The notes under the pieces were generated by a model. The model searched no databases, was not told the DNA's origin, and was given only the letters and a program-made list of their open reading frames with translations. From the NCBI RefSeq assembly GCF_018449515.1, contig NZ_JAAVUQ010000042.1, positions 1-64,000 of the forward strand: a DNA stretch of 64,000 bases, given 5' to 3'. This DNA is from Caballeronia sp. dw_19. Lineage in GTDB: Bacteria > Pseudomonadota > Gammaproteobacteria > Burkholderiales > Burkholderiaceae. Shown one piece after another: positions 16,280-24,649 of the stretch; position 1 is the first letter of the stretch; the number at the start of each line of letters is the position of its first letter. The translations under genes were made by a program, and so were the position numbers.

Positions 16280-16732
16280 TTAGGCTTCGTTGTGTTCCAT
16301 CAGCGACGCGCGTAATCGCATCAGATCGTCGCGCAGCTTGATGAGCCGGTCGGCGTCCGATCCGGCGGCGCAATAGATTTCGCCCGGGATATCGCGGATA
16401 GCCTTCTTCAGTTCACGACCGGCGTCGGAAAGATGGACATGCACCTGCCGTTCGTCTTCAATACCCCGCACGCGCTTGACGTACCCCTGCGCTTCAAGAC
16501 GCTTGAGCAGAGGCGTCATGGTCGCCGAATCGAGGCTTAGCCGTTCGGCCAGCTGCTTGACGGTCAGATTGTCGCTTTGCCACAGGACCAACATGGTCAG
16601 GTACTGCGGATAGGTCAGTCCGACCTTGTCCAGCAGCGGTTTGTACGTCTTGGTCATCGCGAGCGAGGTCGAGTACAGCGCGAAGCAAAGCTGGGCGTCG
16701 AGTTCGAGCGGGATTTGCGGGGAAGAGGTCAT
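16280..16732 (-). CDS. ohrR: OhrR, MarR-family peroxide sensor
   Basis: This 150-residue winged-helix repressor carries the reactive sensor cysteine at Cys16 (DAQLCFALYS), followed by YKPLLDKVGLTYPQYL typical of OhrR. Oxidation of the cysteine releases DNA and induces ohr. It precedes ohr on the same strand. AT-rich sites with similar TTTGCryACA sequences lie both in front of ohrR (16773-16793) and in front of ohr (16229-16248) and are candidates for its operators. Confidence 0.93.
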   Translation of the reverse strand: MTSSPQIPLELDAQLCFALYSTSLAMTKTYKPLLDKVGLTYPQYLTMLVLWQSDNLTVKQLAERLSLDSATMTPLLKRLEAQGYVKRVRGIEDERQVHVHLSDAGRELKKAIRDIPGEIYCAAGSDADRLIKLRDDLMRLRASLMEHNEA

Positions 16733-16892
16733 GGCAGTCGCGCCTGAGTACGCTAAAACGGATATGACGCTAGTGTACGCAAATATTTAGCGCACTAAGC
16801 AAGCCGCGTGTTCTCGCTTCACGGCACGCCACAAAACAAAACAAAACGTCGATGACTGGACAGTCACCGACTGTTCGTTCATCCGGGAAGGT

Positions 16893-17711
16893 TCACACCG
16901 ACGGTTCGGAGGGATCCGGAATATCCGGTGAATCTTCCGATTGCACACCGAAACAGCCGCGATACGTGGCGTAAAACGAGCAATACAACGCGGTCGTGAC
17001 GAGGATGGACGCCGGCATCAATACCGCGAGCGCCATTTCCTGCGCGGCGCCGAGCACTTGCATCAACGCGCTGAGTCCGAAGGACACGGCGAGCGCAATT
17101 CCAATCCACAACACGCCGTAGATGACAAACGCACCGCGATTACGCCAGCAACTGACGAAGCTGAAAAACAGCGCTTTCACCGGCGGCACGTCGTGCCACG
17201 CGACCAGAATAGGCGCGAACCAGAACAGCATGGCGACCGGCAGGTAACAGACCATGGCCACCAGCACCGCGAGCGGGTTGAAGCTTGCTGCCACGGTTTC
17301 CGGATCGCCGGCCGGGCCGTTGCCGAGCATCATGTTGAGCAGCAGGCCGTCATCGACCAGCGCGGACGCGGCGAAGATCAGACCCATGGCTGCCACATAA
17401 ATCACGCCGAGCACAAGCAGGCGGCGTGCGACGATTTGCCCATAGGCACGAAAGCCGTCGACGAGCACCGTAGGCCAGACCGGTTTCTTCGCGATGGTAT
17501 TGCGGCAAGCCGCCATGAACCCCACGGCCACGCCTGGAATCAGCAGCAGCGGCAGCACGGGACCGATCAGCGGTAGCCGCGAGATTAGCGTCATGGCAAA
17601 CAGATAGGCGAAGAACACCGTGAGAAACGCGAGCGGATTCCGGCGAAACAGCCAGATACCCTGTCGGAACCACACATAACCGGTTTTGGCGGGGACTTCG
17701 ATCAATTGCAT
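16893..17711 (-). CDS. BPSS1780 family membrane protein
   Basis: This 272-residue protein has about six transmembrane helices. It begins with the conserved MQLIEVPAKTGYVWFRQGIWLFRRNPLAF segment that marks this Burkholderiales family. Its function is unknown. It starts 3 bp after the homoserine kinase stop codon, so it is co-transcribed with thrB. The C-terminus is a short acidic tail (EDSPDIPDPSEPSV). Confidence 0.85.
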   Translation of the reverse strand: MQLIEVPAKTGYVWFRQGIWLFRRNPLAFLTVFFAYLFAMTLISRLPLIGPVLPLLLIPGVAVGFMAACRNTIAKKPVWPTVLVDGFRAYGQIVARRLLVLGVIYVAAMGLIFAASALVDDGLLLNMMLGNGPAGDPETVAASFNPLAVLVAMVCYLPVAMLFWFAPILVAWHDVPPVKALFFSFVSCWRNRGAFVIYGVLWIGIALAVSFGLSALMQVLGAAQEMALAVLMPASILVTTALYCSFYATYRGCFGVQSEDSPDIPDPSEPSV

Positions 17712-17714
17712 TGA

Positions 17715-18692
17715 TTAATTACCGTGAACGGAAGGAGGCGCAACGTTGATGCGCTCGCGCAAAATGCGTTCGAAATGGCCGGGATCGTGAGGTTTTAGCA
17801 TCTCGGCTTCGCGTGGCCGGTAAAAATCATAAAGACGCGACACCCAGAAGCGCAACGCGCCCGCCCGCAGCATGTCGTTCCAGTGATGCGCTTCGGCCGG
17901 CGTGAACGGCCGCACCGTCTGATACGCGCGCAGCAACGCATCGACCCGCGCGATATCCAGCGCGCCGCTTGGCCAGTCAATGCACCAGTCGTTCACGCAC
18001 ACGGCGACATCGAAGAGCCATTTGTCGTTGCCGGCGAAATAGAAGTCGAAAAACCCGCCGAGCCGCGTTTCATTCGCCGTCGGATGCGCGAACAGCACGT
18101 TGTCGCGGAACAGGTCGCAGTGGCATGGGCCTTCGGGCAGCGACCGATACGCGTCCGATGCAAAAAACGCCGCCTGATAGGCGAGCTCGCTCGCGATCAG
18201 CGTGCGCTGTGCGTCGCTCAAATGCGATAACACGGCGGGCACGTTCTCCTGCCACCACGCGAGACTTCGCAAGTTCGGCTGATGCGTGGGGAAATCCCGG
18301 CCGGCCAAATGAAGCCGCGCCAGCATCTGGCCCACTTCGATGCAATGCAAGGGGCCCGGCGCCAGTTCCGGCGCGCCTTCCAGTTTCGTCACGATCGCCG
18401 CCGGCTTGCCGTTCAGCGTGCCGAAAAGCGTCCCGTCTCGACGCGGCATGGGGTCCGGTACCGGCACGGCGTGCGACGCCAGATGACGCATCAAATCGAG
18501 ATAAAACGGCAATTGCGTGGCCGTGAGGTTCTCGAAGATCGTCAGCACATACGCGCCGCGCGTGGTCGTCAGGAAGAAGTTGCTGTTCTCGATACCGGAT
18601 GCAATGCCACGGAAATCGACGGCTTCGCCGAGTTCGTACTGTTGCAGCCAGTCGGTGAGCTGGGAATCGGTGACAGCGGTGAATACGGCCAT
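17715..18692 (-). CDS. thrB: Homoserine kinase (APH-fold type)
   Basis: This 325-residue kinase phosphorylates homoserine in threonine synthesis. It has the aminoglycoside-phosphotransferase fold, with the Brenner motif HCDLFRDNVLF (catalytic Asp and Asn) and the second acidic motif GFFDFYFAG. The N-terminus MAVFTAVTDSQLTDWL is typical of this type. It forms an operon with the BPSS1780 gene and is followed upstream by the DUF2782 gene, the same neighbourhood seen near polA in pseudomonads. Confidence 0.94.
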   Translation of the reverse strand: MAVFTAVTDSQLTDWLQQYELGEAVDFRGIASGIENSNFFLTTTRGAYVLTIFENLTATQLPFYLDLMRHLASHAVPVPDPMPRRDGTLFGTLNGKPAAIVTKLEGAPELAPGPLHCIEVGQMLARLHLAGRDFPTHQPNLRSLAWWQENVPAVLSHLSDAQRTLIASELAYQAAFFASDAYRSLPEGPCHCDLFRDNVLFAHPTANETRLGGFFDFYFAGNDKWLFDVAVCVNDWCIDWPSGALDIARVDALLRAYQTVRPFTPAEAHHWNDMLRAGALRFWVSRLYDFYRPREAEMLKPHDPGHFERILRERINVAPPSVHGN

Positions 18693-18815
18693 GCGGGAGA
18701 GCGTCGGTGAGGTTGAACAAGCAGGATGACCGACAAGGCGCGTCAGTCAGGCGTTGCGTGGCCGGGAAGCGGCGGCGCGGCGCAGGGCTCAGCGGATGAA
18801 ACGGGCAGCGGTCGC

Positions 18816-18858
18816 GGGTTGTCGAGCACTCAAGCACTCGTTAAGCGCTCGACAACCC
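18816..18858. repeat. 12-bp perfect inverted repeat
   Basis: GGGTTGTCGAGC (18816-18827) and GCTCGACAACCC (18847-18858) enclose a 19-base loop with repeated gcactc/gcgctc units. It lies just behind the DUF2782 stop codon and in front of thrB. There is no T-run, so it could be a weak terminator or an mRNA-stabilising hairpin. Confidence 0.7.
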
Positions 18859-18870
18859 TTCACTAAGCGC

Positions 18871-19269
18871 TCAGTACGTCAGGTTCCACGAAGGCAGGCG
18901 CGTGCTGGGCTTGCCATTATCGCGTACGGTCGGCGACGTATCGGCGGGCGCGCTCATCTGATAACGCGTGCCGAAGTTCGAGCGCACGTCGATTTCAACC
19001 GGTTTGCCTTTGTCGCGATACTCGGTGATTTCAGTGCCGTTCGTGCTTTCTTCGTGGTAGCTCGGCAGGCGCGGCGGCGAAATTTCGACCTTCGAGGTGA
19101 CTTGTGCGGCGGGCCGGTTGATGGCCTTCAGGTCCGGCAGTCCGGCATTCTCTTCAGGCGACATGACATGCGCCGGAGGAGCATCCGTCGCGACGGCCGA
19201 TTGCGCGTAGGCGCCCATGCTGGCTGCGGCGAGAATGGCCGCGATGGCGACAGATTGAAGCGGCTTCAT
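18871..19269 (-). CDS. DUF2782-type exported protein
   Basis: This 132-residue protein has a Sec signal peptide (MKPLQSVAIAAILAAASMGAYAQ). The mature part contains TEITEYRDKGKPVEIDVRSNFGTRYQM, matching the short core of DUF2782 proteins (EYR..G....I.V....G..Y). The start at 19269 has GGAGA 6 bases upstream. The family is found next to thrB and polA in other proteobacteria, as here. Function unknown; periplasmic location inferred. Confidence 0.75.
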   Translation of the reverse strand: MKPLQSVAIAAILAAASMGAYAQSAVATDAPPAHVMSPEENAGLPDLKAINRPAAQVTSKVEISPPRLPSYHEESTNGTEITEYRDKGKPVEIDVRSNFGTRYQMSAPADTSPTVRDNGKPSTRLPSWNLTY

Positions 19270-19491
19270 GATGTTTCTCCAGATGAGTGCCCGGATTTTA
19301 GCAAAACGCACTCGCTAAAGGGACACTAAAGGGACGTTAAGCCCCTCGCAAAAGTCTTATTTTGCGCTGGTTTCATTGAAAGCGTGTTGGCGCGGCGGAA
19401 CATGTTGAAGAAACGCGTCGCCGGGAGGGGTGTTCATGGGCATGTGGTTCTTCCGTGTTAATGTCGATTCATCACAAGAGCGCAGAAGATC

Positions 19492-21024
19492 ATGACAAAC
19501 GACCGGACTCAAGCAAGCCATTCCACGCCTGCCAACAACTTCCCCACGGAGTCTTTCGACGACCCCGTGGCCGCGGTCGCGCGGGTATCGGCAATCTACG
19601 AAGCCAACACCTCTTTCCTGCGCGACGCGTTCGCGCGCTATAGAAAGCATGAACCTTTTTCACATCGCGTGCGGGCGTGTTATCCGTTCGTGCGCGTGCG
19701 TACCGAGTTGAATACGCAAATCGATTCACGCCGTTCATATGGCTTTGTCGCGGGGCCGGGCATATTCGAAACCACGCTGACGCGGCCGGATTTATTCGGC
19801 CATTATTATCGCGAGCAATTGCGGTTGCTGACCAAGAATCATCACGTTGGCATTGAGGTGGGTGTGTCGGCGCAACCCGTGCCCATTCACTTCGCGTTTG
19901 CGGAAGGCATTCACCTGGAAGGCGACCTGGATCGTGACCGGCTACTCGCCATGCGCAATATCTTCGATATGCCCGATCTCGCATTGCTCGACGATCGCAT
20001 TGTGAACGGCACGTATGAACCGGCTCCGGGCGAACCGCATCCGCTCGCCTTGTTCACGGCGGCGCGGGTGGATTTCTCTTTGCATCGGCTGAAGCATTAC
20101 ACCGCGACTTCGCCTACGCATTTCCAGAACTATGTGCTTTATACGAACTACCAGTTTTATATCGATGAATTCGTGAAGCTCGGGCGCAAGATCATGTCCC
20201 GCGCGGATGATGAAGAAACACGCGCGTATAGAAGCGAATATACGTCGTTCGTGGAACCCGGCGACGTGATCACGGGCAATGAGAACCTTGGTGATTCGCA
20301 AGAGGAGCAGCAGGGCGTCGCCCCTCCTCGCTTGCCGCAAATGCCCGCCTATCATCTGAAACGTGCCGATGGCAGCGGCATCACCATGGTCAATATTGGC
20401 GTGGGGCCGTCGAATGCGAAGACGATCACGGACCATATCGCGGTACTTCGGCCGCATGCGTGGATCATGCTTGGGCATTGCGCAGGATTAAGGAATACGC
20501 AACGTCTGGGCGACTATGTATTGGCGCATGGTTATGTGCGCGAGGACCATGTGCTCGACGCAGACTTGCCGCTCTGGATTCCGATTCCCGCATTGGCTGA
20601 AGTTCAGGTCGCGCTGGAGAAAGCGGTCGCGCAAGTGACGAAACTCGAAGGCGTGGATCTGAAGCACGTCATGCGCACGGGAACCGTGGCGAGCGTGGAT
20701 AACCGTAATTGGGAGTTACGCGATCACCGTGAGCCGGTACAGCGTTTGTCGCAAAGCCGCGCCATTGCGCTCGATATGGAAAGCGCAACCATTGCCGCCA
20801 ATGGATTCCGTTTTCGCGTGCCTTACGGAACCTTGCTTTGCGTCTCCGATAAACCTTTGCACGGCGAATTGAAATTGCCAGGCATGGCGGACCAGTTTTA
20901 TCGCGCGCAAGTGGATCAGCATTTGCAGATCGGCGTCAAGGCGATGGAGTTGCTGCGAATGAACGGGCTATCGAAACTACACAGCCGGAAGTTGCGAGGG
21001 TTTGCGGAAGTTGCATTCCAATAA
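19492..21024 (+). CDS. amn: AMP nucleosidase
   Basis: This 510-residue enzyme splits AMP to adenine and ribose 5-phosphate. The N-terminal regulatory half (about 1-190) is followed by the nucleoside-phosphorylase-like catalytic half, with MVNIGVGPSNAKTITDHIAVLRPHAWIMLGHCAGLR and the DMESATIAANGFRFRVPYGTLL active-site region. The length is close to Escherichia coli Amn (484) with a slightly longer N-terminus. It faces a LOG-family phosphoribohydrolase gene; the hairpin between them terminates the LOG side. Confidence 0.95.
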   Translation: MTNDRTQASHSTPANNFPTESFDDPVAAVARVSAIYEANTSFLRDAFARYRKHEPFSHRVRACYPFVRVRTELNTQIDSRRSYGFVAGPGIFETTLTRPDLFGHYYREQLRLLTKNHHVGIEVGVSAQPVPIHFAFAEGIHLEGDLDRDRLLAMRNIFDMPDLALLDDRIVNGTYEPAPGEPHPLALFTAARVDFSLHRLKHYTATSPTHFQNYVLYTNYQFYIDEFVKLGRKIMSRADDEETRAYRSEYTSFVEPGDVITGNENLGDSQEEQQGVAPPRLPQMPAYHLKRADGSGITMVNIGVGPSNAKTITDHIAVLRPHAWIMLGHCAGLRNTQRLGDYVLAHGYVREDHVLDADLPLWIPIPALAEVQVALEKAVAQVTKLEGVDLKHVMRTGTVASVDNRNWELRDHREPVQRLSQSRAIALDMESATIAANGFRFRVPYGTLLCVSDKPLHGELKLPGMADQFYRAQVDQHLQIGVKAMELLRMNGLSKLHSRKLRGFAEVAFQ

Positions 21025-21040
21025 CGCATTCCAAGAACGC

Positions 21041-21067
21041 AAAAAAGCGGCTCCGAAAGGAGCCGCT
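21041..21067 (-). terminator. Intrinsic terminator of the LOG gene
   Basis: A 9-bp perfect stem AGCGGCTCC/GGAGCCGCT has a GAAA/TTTC loop (21046-21067). On the minus strand it is followed directly by six T (21041-21046). On the plus strand no T-run follows, so amn would be terminated poorly by it. Confidence 0.85.
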
Positions 21068-21105
21068 GATTGAGCGCTTACGTTATCGAATCCGCGATCA
21101 AACCA

Positions 21106-21855
21106 TCAAAGATAGAACATCCGGTCTTCGTCCGACTTGCCTTCGGCCGGCTGTTCTTCCGCGGTCTCGCGGTCTTCGTAGAACTGGAGCACCGCTTCCA
21201 GCACCTGATCCGGATCGTCGATCACCTGCATCAGGTCGAGATCCTTCGCGCTGATCACCCCGGTCGGGATCAGCGTGTTGCGGAACCACGAGAGCAAGCC
21301 TTCCCAGAACTCGGCGCCGACCAGCACAATGGGGACATGCCGCGACTTCTTGGTCTGGATCAGCGTCAGCACTTCGGCCATTTCATCAAGCGTACCAAAG
21401 CCGCCCGGCATGACCACCACCGCGTCCGAGTTCTTCACGAACGTGACCTTGCGCGTGAAGAAATGCCGGAAGCGCAGCGAGATATCCTGCCACTGGTTGC
21501 CCGACTGCTCGTGCGGCAACTCTATGTTCAGCCCCACGGACGGCGACTTTCCCGCATGGGCGCCCTTGTTGGCCGCCTCCATGATGCCGGGGCCGCCGCC
21601 GGAGATGACGGCGAAGCCGGCGTCAGAGAATTTCTGCGCGATTTCCATGGTGAGCTTGTAATACGGCGACTCCGGTTTCAGGCGCGCCGAACCATAGATG
21701 CTGATGGCAGGGCGAATCTCCGACAGGTACTCGGTCGCCTCGATAAACTCTGCCATAATCGTAAACATCTGCCACGATGCGCGGGCCTTCTTGGCCGTCG
21801 CGCGCTCTTGATCTGCGAGCGATCGCAGACTCGGAATCACTTTTCTTTTGTTCAT
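21106..21855 (-). CDS. LOG family protein (phosphoribohydrolase)
   Basis: This 249-residue Rossmann-like protein has the LOG signatures SGGGPGIMEAANKGA and PGGFGTLDEM, whose Arg and Glu form the active site for cleaving nucleoside 5'-monophosphates to base and ribose 5-phosphate. The C-terminus (EEQPAEGKSDEDRMFYL) is acidic. The start codon lies one base from the polA start on the other strand. Whether it makes cytokinin-type bases or simply degrades nucleotides is not visible. Confidence 0.92.
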   Translation of the reverse strand: MNKRKVIPSLRSLADQERATAKKARASWQMFTIMAEFIEATEYLSEIRPAISIYGSARLKPESPYYKLTMEIAQKFSDAGFAVISGGGPGIMEAANKGAHAGKSPSVGLNIELPHEQSGNQWQDISLRFRHFFTRKVTFVKNSDAVVVMPGGFGTLDEMAEVLTLIQTKKSRHVPIVLVGAEFWEGLLSWFRNTLIPTGVISAKDLDLMQVIDDPDQVLEAVLQFYEDRETAEEQPAEGKSDEDRMFYL

Positions 21856-21856
21856 A

Positions 21857-24595
21857 ATGCCTGAAGAACTTAATCTTGAAGGTAAGACCCTGCTATTGGT
21901 CGACGGATCCAGCTATCTCTATCGGGCCTACCACGCCATGCCGGATTTACGCGGCCCTGACGGCGGTCCAACCGGCGCGTTGTATGGAATGATCAACATG
22001 CTGCGGCGGTTGCGAAAAGACATCAACGCAGAGTATAGCGCGTGCGTATTCGACGCCAAAGGCAAGACATTTCGTGACGACTGGTATCCAGATTACAAGG
22101 CAAACCGGGCGTCCATGCCCGAGGACCTCTCGAAACAGATAGAGCCCATCCACGTGATCGTGCGAGCGCTCGGCTGGCCGCTGGTGATGATCGAAGGCGT
22201 GGAGGCCGACGACGTCATTGGCACGCTTGCGGTTGCCGCCGAAAAGCGCGGCATGAACGTGGTCGTGTCGACCGGGGACAAGGATCTGGCGCAGCTTGTG
22301 ACGGATCATGTCACCCTCATCAATACGATGTCCAACGAGACGCTCGATCGCGCCGGGGTGCTGAATAAGTTCGGCGTGCCGCCGGAGCGGATCGTCGACT
22401 ATCTCTCGCTCATCGGCGATACGGTCGATAACGTACCGGGTGTCGAAAAATGCGGGCCGAAGACGGCGTTAAAGTGGCTTGCACAATACGAAACCCTTGA
22501 TGGCATCGTGGCACACGCGGACGAGATAAAAGGTGCGGTGGGAGACAATCTGCGCAAGGCTTTGCCGTTCCTCCCCATGGCGAAAAAGCTCGTTACCGTA
22601 CAGACGGAATGCAACCTGACGGAGCAGATCGTGTCGATCGGGGAAACGCTTCCGGCGCGGCCCGAGGCCCGCGACGAATTGCGCGACCTGTTCACGCGCC
22701 ACGGTTTCAAGACCTGGCTGCGGGAAGTGGAGATTGCGGACGCGGTGGAAGGTCCGGTCGACACGCCACCCGCGCCGGCCACGGAAATGGAGCGGCATTA
22801 CGACACCGTGCAGACGTGGGAACAATTCGATGAATGGCTCGCGCGCATCAACGCCGCCGAGCTGACTTCCTTCGATACCGAAACGACCGCGCTCGACCCC
22901 ATGCTCGCGCAACTCGTTGGGCTTTCTGTGTCGGTCGAGCCGGGGCATGCGGCGTATATTCCGGTCGCGCATCGCGGACCGGACGCGCCCCTGCAGTTGC
23001 CGCGCGACGAAGTCCTGCAAAAGCTTAAATCGTGGCTTGAGGATCCGTCGAAGAAGAAGGTCGGCCAGCATATGAAATACGACGAGCAGGTGCTGGCGAA
23101 CTACGGTATTGAATTGAACGGCGTCGAGCACGACACGCTGTTGCAGTCGTATGTGCTGGAGTCGCATCGGCCGCACGACATGGACAATCTCGCGCTGCGG
23201 CATCTGGGCGCGAAGACCATCAAGTACGAAGAGGTGGCGGGCAAGGGCGCATCGCAGATCGGCTTCGACGAAGTGGCGCTGGAGCAGGCCGCGCCCTATG
23301 CAGCGGAAGACGCGGACATCACGTTGCGGCTGCATCAGGCGCTTTATCCGCAGCTCGCCGATGAAGCGCAATTGCTCTACGTGTATCGCGATATTGAAAT
23401 GCCGACGTCGCGCGTGCTGCGCAAGATGGAGCGCAATGGCGTGCTGATCGACGGCGAATTGCTGCGTGTGCAAAGCGGCCAGATCGCCACGCGTTTGATC
23501 CAGCTCGAAGCCGAGGCATACATGCTCGCGGGCGGCGAATTCAATCTTGGTTCGCCGAAACAGATCGGCCAGATATTCTTCGAGAAACTGCAATTGCCGG
23601 TGGTCAAGAAGACCCCGAGCGGTGCGCCTTCCACCGACGAGGAAGTGCTGCAGAAGCTTGCCGAAGATTATCCGCTGCCGAAGATCTTGTTGGAACATCG
23701 CGGCTTGTCGAAGCTGAAGTCCACTTACACCGACAAACTGCCGCGCATGGTCAACGCCAAGACCGGCCGCGTGCATACCAACTATGCGCAGGCCGTGGCG
23801 GTGACGGGGCGGTTGTCATCGAATGAGCCGAACTTGCAGAACATCCCTGTGCGGACCGCTGAAGGCCGGCGGATTCGCGAGGCGTTCATTGCGCCGCCGG
23901 GAGCCAAGATAGTTTCGGCGGATTACTCGCAGATCGAGTTGCGGATCATGGCGCATATCTCCGGCGATCCGTCGCTCATGCGCTCGTTTGCCGAAGGCGA
24001 AGACGTGCATCGGGCGACTGCCTCGGAGATTTTCGGCGTCACGCCTATCGAGGTGTCGAGCGATCAGCGGCGCATCGCGAAGGTCATCAACTTTGGCTTG
24101 ATCTATGGCATGAGCGCGTTTGGATTGGCGTCGAATATCGGTATTTCGCGCGATGCGGCGAAGCTTTATATCGACCGGTATTTTCAGCGCTATCCGGGTG
24201 TCGCCAACTACATGGAAGAAACGCGCACGAAGGCGAAGCGCGATGGTTTTGTGGAGACCGTGTTCGGGCGGCGCTTGTGGTTGCCCGAGATCAACGGCGG
24301 CAGCGGACCGCGCCGGCAAGGCGCCGAGCGTGCCGCTATCAATGCGCCCATGCAAGGCACCGCTGCCGACCTCATCAAGCTCTCCATGATCGCGGTGCAG
24401 GACTGGCTGGAAGCATCGAAGATTGAAAGCAAGATGATCATGCAGGTCCACGATGAACTCGTGCTCGAAGTGCCCGAAGGCGAATTGGCGGAAGTCCGCA
24501 AGCGCCTGCCGGAGTTGATGTGCGGCGTTGCCAAACTGAAGGTGCCGCTGGTGGCCGAAGTTGGCGTGGGCAATAACTGGGAAGAGGCGCACTGA
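21857..24595 (+). CDS. polA: DNA polymerase I
   Basis: This 912-residue repair and Okazaki-fragment polymerase has three domains. The 5'-nuclease domain starts at LLLVDGSSYLYRAYHA. The 3'-5' exonuclease has FDTETTALDPM near residue 345 with its metal-binding acids intact. The polymerase domain has motif A DYSQIELR and motif C QVHDELVLE. The ATG at 21857 has no visible Shine-Dalgarno sequence; the preceding bases are ttttcttttgttcata. A TTG at 21848 is in frame but inside the divergent gene. The promoter must lie within the LOG coding sequence. Confidence 0.97.
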   Translation: MPEELNLEGKTLLLVDGSSYLYRAYHAMPDLRGPDGGPTGALYGMINMLRRLRKDINAEYSACVFDAKGKTFRDDWYPDYKANRASMPEDLSKQIEPIHVIVRALGWPLVMIEGVEADDVIGTLAVAAEKRGMNVVVSTGDKDLAQLVTDHVTLINTMSNETLDRAGVLNKFGVPPERIVDYLSLIGDTVDNVPGVEKCGPKTALKWLAQYETLDGIVAHADEIKGAVGDNLRKALPFLPMAKKLVTVQTECNLTEQIVSIGETLPARPEARDELRDLFTRHGFKTWLREVEIADAVEGPVDTPPAPATEMERHYDTVQTWEQFDEWLARINAAELTSFDTETTALDPMLAQLVGLSVSVEPGHAAYIPVAHRGPDAPLQLPRDEVLQKLKSWLEDPSKKKVGQHMKYDEQVLANYGIELNGVEHDTLLQSYVLESHRPHDMDNLALRHLGAKTIKYEEVAGKGASQIGFDEVALEQAAPYAAEDADITLRLHQALYPQLADEAQLLYVYRDIEMPTSRVLRKMERNGVLIDGELLRVQSGQIATRLIQLEAEAYMLAGGEFNLGSPKQIGQIFFEKLQLPVVKKTPSGAPSTDEEVLQKLAEDYPLPKILLEHRGLSKLKSTYTDKLPRMVNAKTGRVHTNYAQAVAVTGRLSSNEPNLQNIPVRTAEGRRIREAFIAPPGAKIVSADYSQIELRIMAHISGDPSLMRSFAEGEDVHRATASEIFGVTPIEVSSDQRRIAKVINFGLIYGMSAFGLASNIGISRDAAKLYIDRYFQRYPGVANYMEETRTKAKRDGFVETVFGRRLWLPEINGGSGPRRQGAERAAINAPMQGTAADLIKLSMIAVQDWLEASKIESKMIMQVHDELVLEVPEGELAEVRKRLPELMCGVAKLKVPLVAEVGVGNNWEEAH

Positions 24596-24649
24596 GTGTG
24601 TCGGTCGGCCTACCCAGCTAGTTTTGATTGATGTCATAGGGGAGTTTGA

